Shown here piece by piece: positions 60,762 to 64,000 of a stretch of 64,000 bases of DNA (positions within the stretch are counted from its first letter, which is position 1; the number at the start of each line of letters is the position of its first letter). The position numbers and the translations under genes were made by a program. This stretch comes from Cladocopium goreaui (taxonomy: Eukaryota > Sar > Dinophyceae > Suessiales > Symbiodiniaceae), in the NCBI GenBank assembly GCA_947184155.2, contig CAMXCT020001506.1, forward strand, positions 1-64,000, in the 5' to 3' direction. A model generated the notes under the pieces. The model was not told where the DNA came from. It worked only from the letters and a program-made list of their open reading frames with translations, and did no database searches.

Positions 60762-60775
60762 CATTTTGGCTCAAG
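60762..60775 (+). other. Possible spliced-leader relic
   Basis: CATTTTGGCTCAAG equals the last 14 nt of the 22-nt dinoflagellate spliced leader (CCGTAGCCATTTTGGCTCAAG with one variable first base). The next bases are TAAGC, so a donor-like AAGTAAG overlaps. It stands between the truncated DIRS-2 Gag and DIRS-3. Relict leaders mark retroposed trans-spliced mRNAs in dinoflagellates. The upstream 7 nt do not match. Confidence 0.5.
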
Positions 60776-61354
60776 TAAGCATTCAACTAATTTCAAAAAG
60801 CTGGAAACGCATTTTCCGTCACAGCGAGGTTTTTCTCCCTGCAACACTGGGTTCACACTTTAACAGGCTGGTTATTATCATTTCAACTCTTTGCTTTCAC
60901 CTGTGGGTTTTCAGCCCTGTTTTTCCCCGGGGGGGCGTGTTTTTCCCATGTGTTCCCAGAAGTTTGTTCACCATGTGTTTCAGCTTTCAACTGGCAGTTT
61001 GACTTTTGTGCATGTCTTCCATTTTCCTGGGGTGTCGGTCCGATGGCAGCAGCCTGATCTTGGCGAGACCGCACGGGGCACCCACACGTGTGGGAACAGT
61101 GCACTTCAGATCGGTTTTCTTTGCACTGGGCCCAGACCGTCGCATCCGTAGCTGCATTTTGATTCATTTAGGTCAAGTGGACTGGAGACAATTGAGAAAC
61201 TCAAACGCTCGACTTCTTTTGCTCTTTGAGTATTCATCAGCATCAGCAGTTCAATCTCCTCAAGTGCAGCGCGTGCGAGCCCCAGGATCTCCAGCAGTGT
61301 CAAGTGGTCCATCAATATCTAGTGATTCACCAATTTCAGCCAGTGACAGTTCAG

Positions 61355-62818
61355 ATGACTCCCAGTGATACAGACTGGATTTTCATTCCTGCGACTCAGA
61401 AATCAGAGCCACTGGCCAGACCGACATTAGGGACTTTGCCCAACCGACCCAAACACAAGGGTCCGCCACTACAGTTTGGAGGACTGCCTGTCCCTTCAGC
61501 CAGGCCCATGCCGAAATCCGTATCACAAGCCAGACCCATGTTAGATTCGGTAGGTCATCAACAGGTGCCATCAGTTTCACAACCAGCCGTTTCACCTCAG
61601 CCGATTCCAATTTTTGGCAAACATGTCAAACCACCTGTTTCCAGAGGAACTGCATGCAAAGCCTCGCAACAATCCGAATTTCTGAGAATTCAATACCCAT
61701 CCAAATCTGCTTGGCTGGTTCAGGAATGGAGAAGCATTTTGCTTCAGCTGGGCCCGGATTCATCAGTTTTCCTAACACTAGAACAGTCGGACCACCCAGA
61801 GGCTCATGCTGCCAGATTGTTGGATCAATTTGCGGCTTCAACATTACTTAGATATTTTGCAGCCTGGCAGAGTTTCCGCAATACCGTGCATAGCTTGAAC
61901 CTGTCGATTGCCGACCTGTCGGAAGCTCAACTTGCAGATGTTTTGATTGCCACTTCGCTCAGCAAGAAATCCGATTGCAATGCTGGTAGCCACATAACCA
62001 TCAAGTCTATCAGATGGGTAGCCACTCATGCTGGTGTGCAGGGGTTGAAACTTGCATGGAGCCCATTGATTGATAGTTTCCTGCGCAGCAGAATCCCAAA
62101 GGAGCTCAAAGAGGCATTGCCATTTTCGCTGTATACAGTTTGGCAACTGGAGAGACGTCTGCTCATGTCAGCTTGCAGCACAGTGGAAACAGTGATCATT
62201 GGAGCCATTCTCGTTTGCATGTGGTCGGGCATGCGTTTCGCTGATGCCCAACGGTGCAGTTATCACTCATTTTGTTTTGATGGGAAATCCTTGCGAGGCA
62301 GCTGCTGGCGGACAAAGACATCCAGCCGCGGACAACCGTGGGGCCTATTGGCATCAGGCTTCATGTCGTTAGGAACTTTCAACTGGGTTGAGAAATGGTT
62401 GACCACTATGGACGACCTTTGGCACCAGGCCAAATCTACCAATTTAGACATGCCGACCCCAGATTTCTTGTTTCCAAAGTTGGGGACTTCGGGAATTGAA
62501 ATTCCTTGGACTCCAATGACCTATGCGGATGCTCTTGCATGGTTGCGATATGCCACAGCCCTTCCATGGAAGTCCAGCACTCAGCAGTCCACTCAATGGA
62601 CAGCACACTCCATGAAAAGCACTTTGCTTGCATGGGGAGCCCAACTGATCGCAGAAGGGAAGGTGACGCCCGAAGAACGCATGCTTCAGGGACATCATAG
62701 GCAGGGTACCAGCAAGAGCCTTCGCATTTACAGTAGAGACGATGTGCATGGCCAGTTATCTTTTCAGCAGAAGGTCATTGACTTTGTCAGACGAGGGGGT
62801 AGATTCATGACAGCCTAA
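61355..62818 (+). CDS. DIRS-3 tyrosine recombinase, stop before the C-terminal module
   Basis: The first ATG of the frame is 61355 (MTPSDTDWIF); the frame is open from 61226. A Pro-rich N-terminus is followed by a helical core-binding-like domain (from about WLVQEWRSILLQLGPDSSVF). Catalytic motifs: MWSGMRFADAQRCSYH (Arg, about 62220-62260), TAHSMKSTLLAW (His 62606, Lys 62615), LQGHHRQGTS and IYSRDD (Tyr 62729). TAA at 62816-62818. The same frame then stays open to 63154 and encodes the Ser/Asp/Glu linker and His/Cys module that the two other recombinases have, so the TAA is either a premature stop or a readthrough point. Confidence 0.85.
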   Translation: MTPSDTDWIFIPATQKSEPLARPTLGTLPNRPKHKGPPLQFGGLPVPSARPMPKSVSQARPMLDSVGHQQVPSVSQPAVSPQPIPIFGKHVKPPVSRGTACKASQQSEFLRIQYPSKSAWLVQEWRSILLQLGPDSSVFLTLEQSDHPEAHAARLLDQFAASTLLRYFAAWQSFRNTVHSLNLSIADLSEAQLADVLIATSLSKKSDCNAGSHITIKSIRWVATHAGVQGLKLAWSPLIDSFLRSRIPKELKEALPFSLYTVWQLERRLLMSACSTVETVIIGAILVCMWSGMRFADAQRCSYHSFCFDGKSLRGSCWRTKTSSRGQPWGLLASGFMSLGTFNWVEKWLTTMDDLWHQAKSTNLDMPTPDFLFPKLGTSGIEIPWTPMTYADALAWLRYATALPWKSSTQQSTQWTAHSMKSTLLAWGAQLIAEGKVTPEERMLQGHHRQGTSKSLRIYSRDDVHGQLSFQQKVIDFVRRGGRFMTA

Positions 62819-63154
62819 CATAGAGGGGCCCAACACTCCAGTGATTCTAGCTCCTCGTCATCAGAGGAATCAGATGCAGCTGAGACCAAACCTAATTCTA
62901 GGAAGAAGCCCAGAACGACAGCCAACGTCGAAGATGCCGATGAAATTCTAATTGCTTTTGTGACCAACGTGCAACACGCCATGTTGCCCACTTCGGAAGA
63001 CTGGAAGCCCTACCATGAGGGCAAGCATTACCAAGCAGCTTGTGGCGCAAGACTGGATTCTGACCGGGTCCAATTCTCTCGAGACCTTGAACCAGGTAAA
63101 TCGCTGTGTCAGCGACCCGCTTGCATGAAAGCTTGGAAAAGCAGCCTTCTGTAG
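62819..63154 (+). pseudogene. DIRS-3 recombinase C-terminal module after in-frame TAA
   Basis: In frame with the recombinase. A Ser/Asp/Glu linker (HSSDSSSSSSEESDAAETK), then YHEGKHYQAACGARLD ... CQRPACMKAW, ending with a stop at 63152-63154. It corresponds to VHKVKCGHKVASCG ... KCLKCF of DIRS-2 and VHRISGLVHV ... CRQCLKS of DIRS-1. Probably a small metal-binding domain. Confidence 0.6.
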
Positions 63155-63728
63155 ATCAGAACTTCGGGCCGCTTGCCCTGTCCAACCATCGGATGATGGA
63201 GCGTCGAGACAAAAAACACTACGTTGGGGCCGGAGGCCATTTCAGCAGTGTCATGGTCATTTACCATGTCAACGCGTATCATATGACATTAGCATTTTGA
63301 TCAGTCATTTTAAACTGAAAGCAGAGGGTCACCTGGAGAGTGAATGGTTTTTCGTTATCAGTTCATGTCAAGTTTGTTTTCTCGTCACTTATTTCTTTGA
63401 CAGCAATTTTTCATCAGCTGACAAGTATAGTCAATCTCACTGGAACCATGCAGTTGTTGACAGGGGGTTTTTTCCTGGCTTGAGGATGCCGGTGCATCCA
63501 CTGCGCATGGTCCACAGCTGATGGCTCAGCGCGACAGGCAACAGTCAGCTCACTCACCAATCATGCCATGGATGTTCATGTACCCAAAAATCCCAAACAA
63601 AAAGGGGATTTATTTTAAACCCCCAATTTTTTTCCAAATCCACAACGTAAGGTTTTCTTAACCAGCAATCCTGTACATTTGCCCCTGTTTTGCTTTCACC
63701 TGCCACTTTGGCATTCGGTGCACCGATC
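63155..63728. other. Gap between DIRS-3 recombinase and Gag
   Basis: No supported gene. The length (574 bp) is comparable to the recombinase-Gag gaps in DIRS-1 (about 380 bp) and DIRS-2 (358 bp). Confidence 0.4.
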
Positions 63729-64000
63729 ATGGATGACTCACTGGATACGATTCTGGGCAATGCAGGAGTTGACCCAACCCTGGCATCGAATCTGGTTTCA
63801 GATGGATGGACAGTTACTTCATTTCGAGAGATTGCAGCTTCGCCCTCAGATTTTACGGATCAAGTATTTGCAGAACTCTGCCATGACGTTAGTTTGTCCC
63901 TGCTTCAGAAGTCCTGCATCAAGGGAGCATGGCGCAGTCTCCAGACATCCCAAATTCAAGAAGCCAACACACCATCAGGCACATCATCCGCTGCAGGGAT
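63729..64000 (+). CDS. gag: DIRS-3 Gag-like protein, N-terminal part (runs off window)
   Basis: ATG at 63729-63731 opens a frame without stops to the end of the window (90 codons). MDDSLDTILGNAGVDPTLAS, then GWTVTSFREIAASPSDF and SLSLLQKSCIKGAWRSLQ, are helical and lie where Gag is in the other two elements, downstream of a tyrosine recombinase. The sequence ends in a Ser/Thr/Pro stretch. Identity as Gag rests on position and character; the conserved central part lies outside. Confidence 0.55.
   Translation, partial: MDDSLDTILGNAGVDPTLASNLVSDGWTVTSFREIAASPSDFTDQVFAELCHDVSLSLLQKSCIKGAWRSLQTSQIQEANTPSGTSSAAG

Overview
The window reads as nuclear DNA of a dinoflagellate, most likely a Symbiodiniaceae-type genome. 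Evidence: (i) it is almost wall-to-wall eukaryotic retrotransposon sequence with no operons and no clear host gene; (ii) it carries tRNA-derived SINEs ending in poly(A); (iii) a 14-nt match to the 3' part of the dinoflagellate spliced leader lies at 60762-60775; (iv) a LINE-like element encodes a Dnmt3-like cytosine methyltransferase, a feature published for Symbiodinium retrotransposons; (v) the two LTRs of the youngest element differ only by two C-to-T changes, both at CpG. The genus is inference.

Layout. 0-4.3 kb (minus strand): four small unrecognised ORFs, three preceded by the same short stem-loop. 4.4-16 kb (minus): a very large decayed LINE-like retrotransposon (LINE-1 here). In reading order: N-terminal module, ubiquitin-protease-like module, Dnmt3-like methyltransferase, unknown module, APE-type endonuclease, reverse transcriptase, CCHC-type finger, RNase H, and a C-terminal domain with polymerase-like motifs. 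A 1.65-kb insertion plus tandem duplication interrupts it at 7.9-9.6 kb. 16.5-18.4 kb and 28.69-28.85 kb (minus): two halves of a second, related LINE copy (LINE-2), split by a young Ty1/copia-like element. 18.4-28.7 kb (plus): that element (Copia-1), with 545-bp LTRs, a 5-bp target duplication, Gag-Pol with a C-terminal methyltransferase-like extension, and a second small membrane/Cys-His ORF. 28.8-31.3 kb: minisatellite, SINEs and an inverted gag fragment. 31.3-39.5 kb (plus): Copia-2, rearranged at its 5' end, with an intact pol and the same two extras. 40.5-49.35 kb (plus): a nearly intact DIRS/Ngaro-like tyrosine-recombinase retrotransposon (DIRS-1) with split direct repeats A1-ORFs-B1-A2-B2 and gene order recombinase, Gag, in-frame UGA, methyltransferase-like/RT/RNase H. 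49.4-56.9 kb: decayed fragments and a likely LTR. 57-64 kb (plus): two more DIRS-like elements (recombinase+Gag, then recombinase+Gag running off the window).

The main observation is that three mechanistically different retroelement classes here (target-primed LINE, integrase-type copia, recombinase-type DIRS) each carry a methyltransferase-like domain, at a different place in the polyprotein. The LINE case has precedent. The copia C-terminal domain and the DIRS N-terminal domain are calls from visible motifs only. Also notable are the in-frame UGA between Gag and Pol of DIRS-1, a His-x-x-Lys motif in all three tyrosine recombinases, polymerase-like motifs in two LINE copies, and several short hairpins with compensatory base changes.
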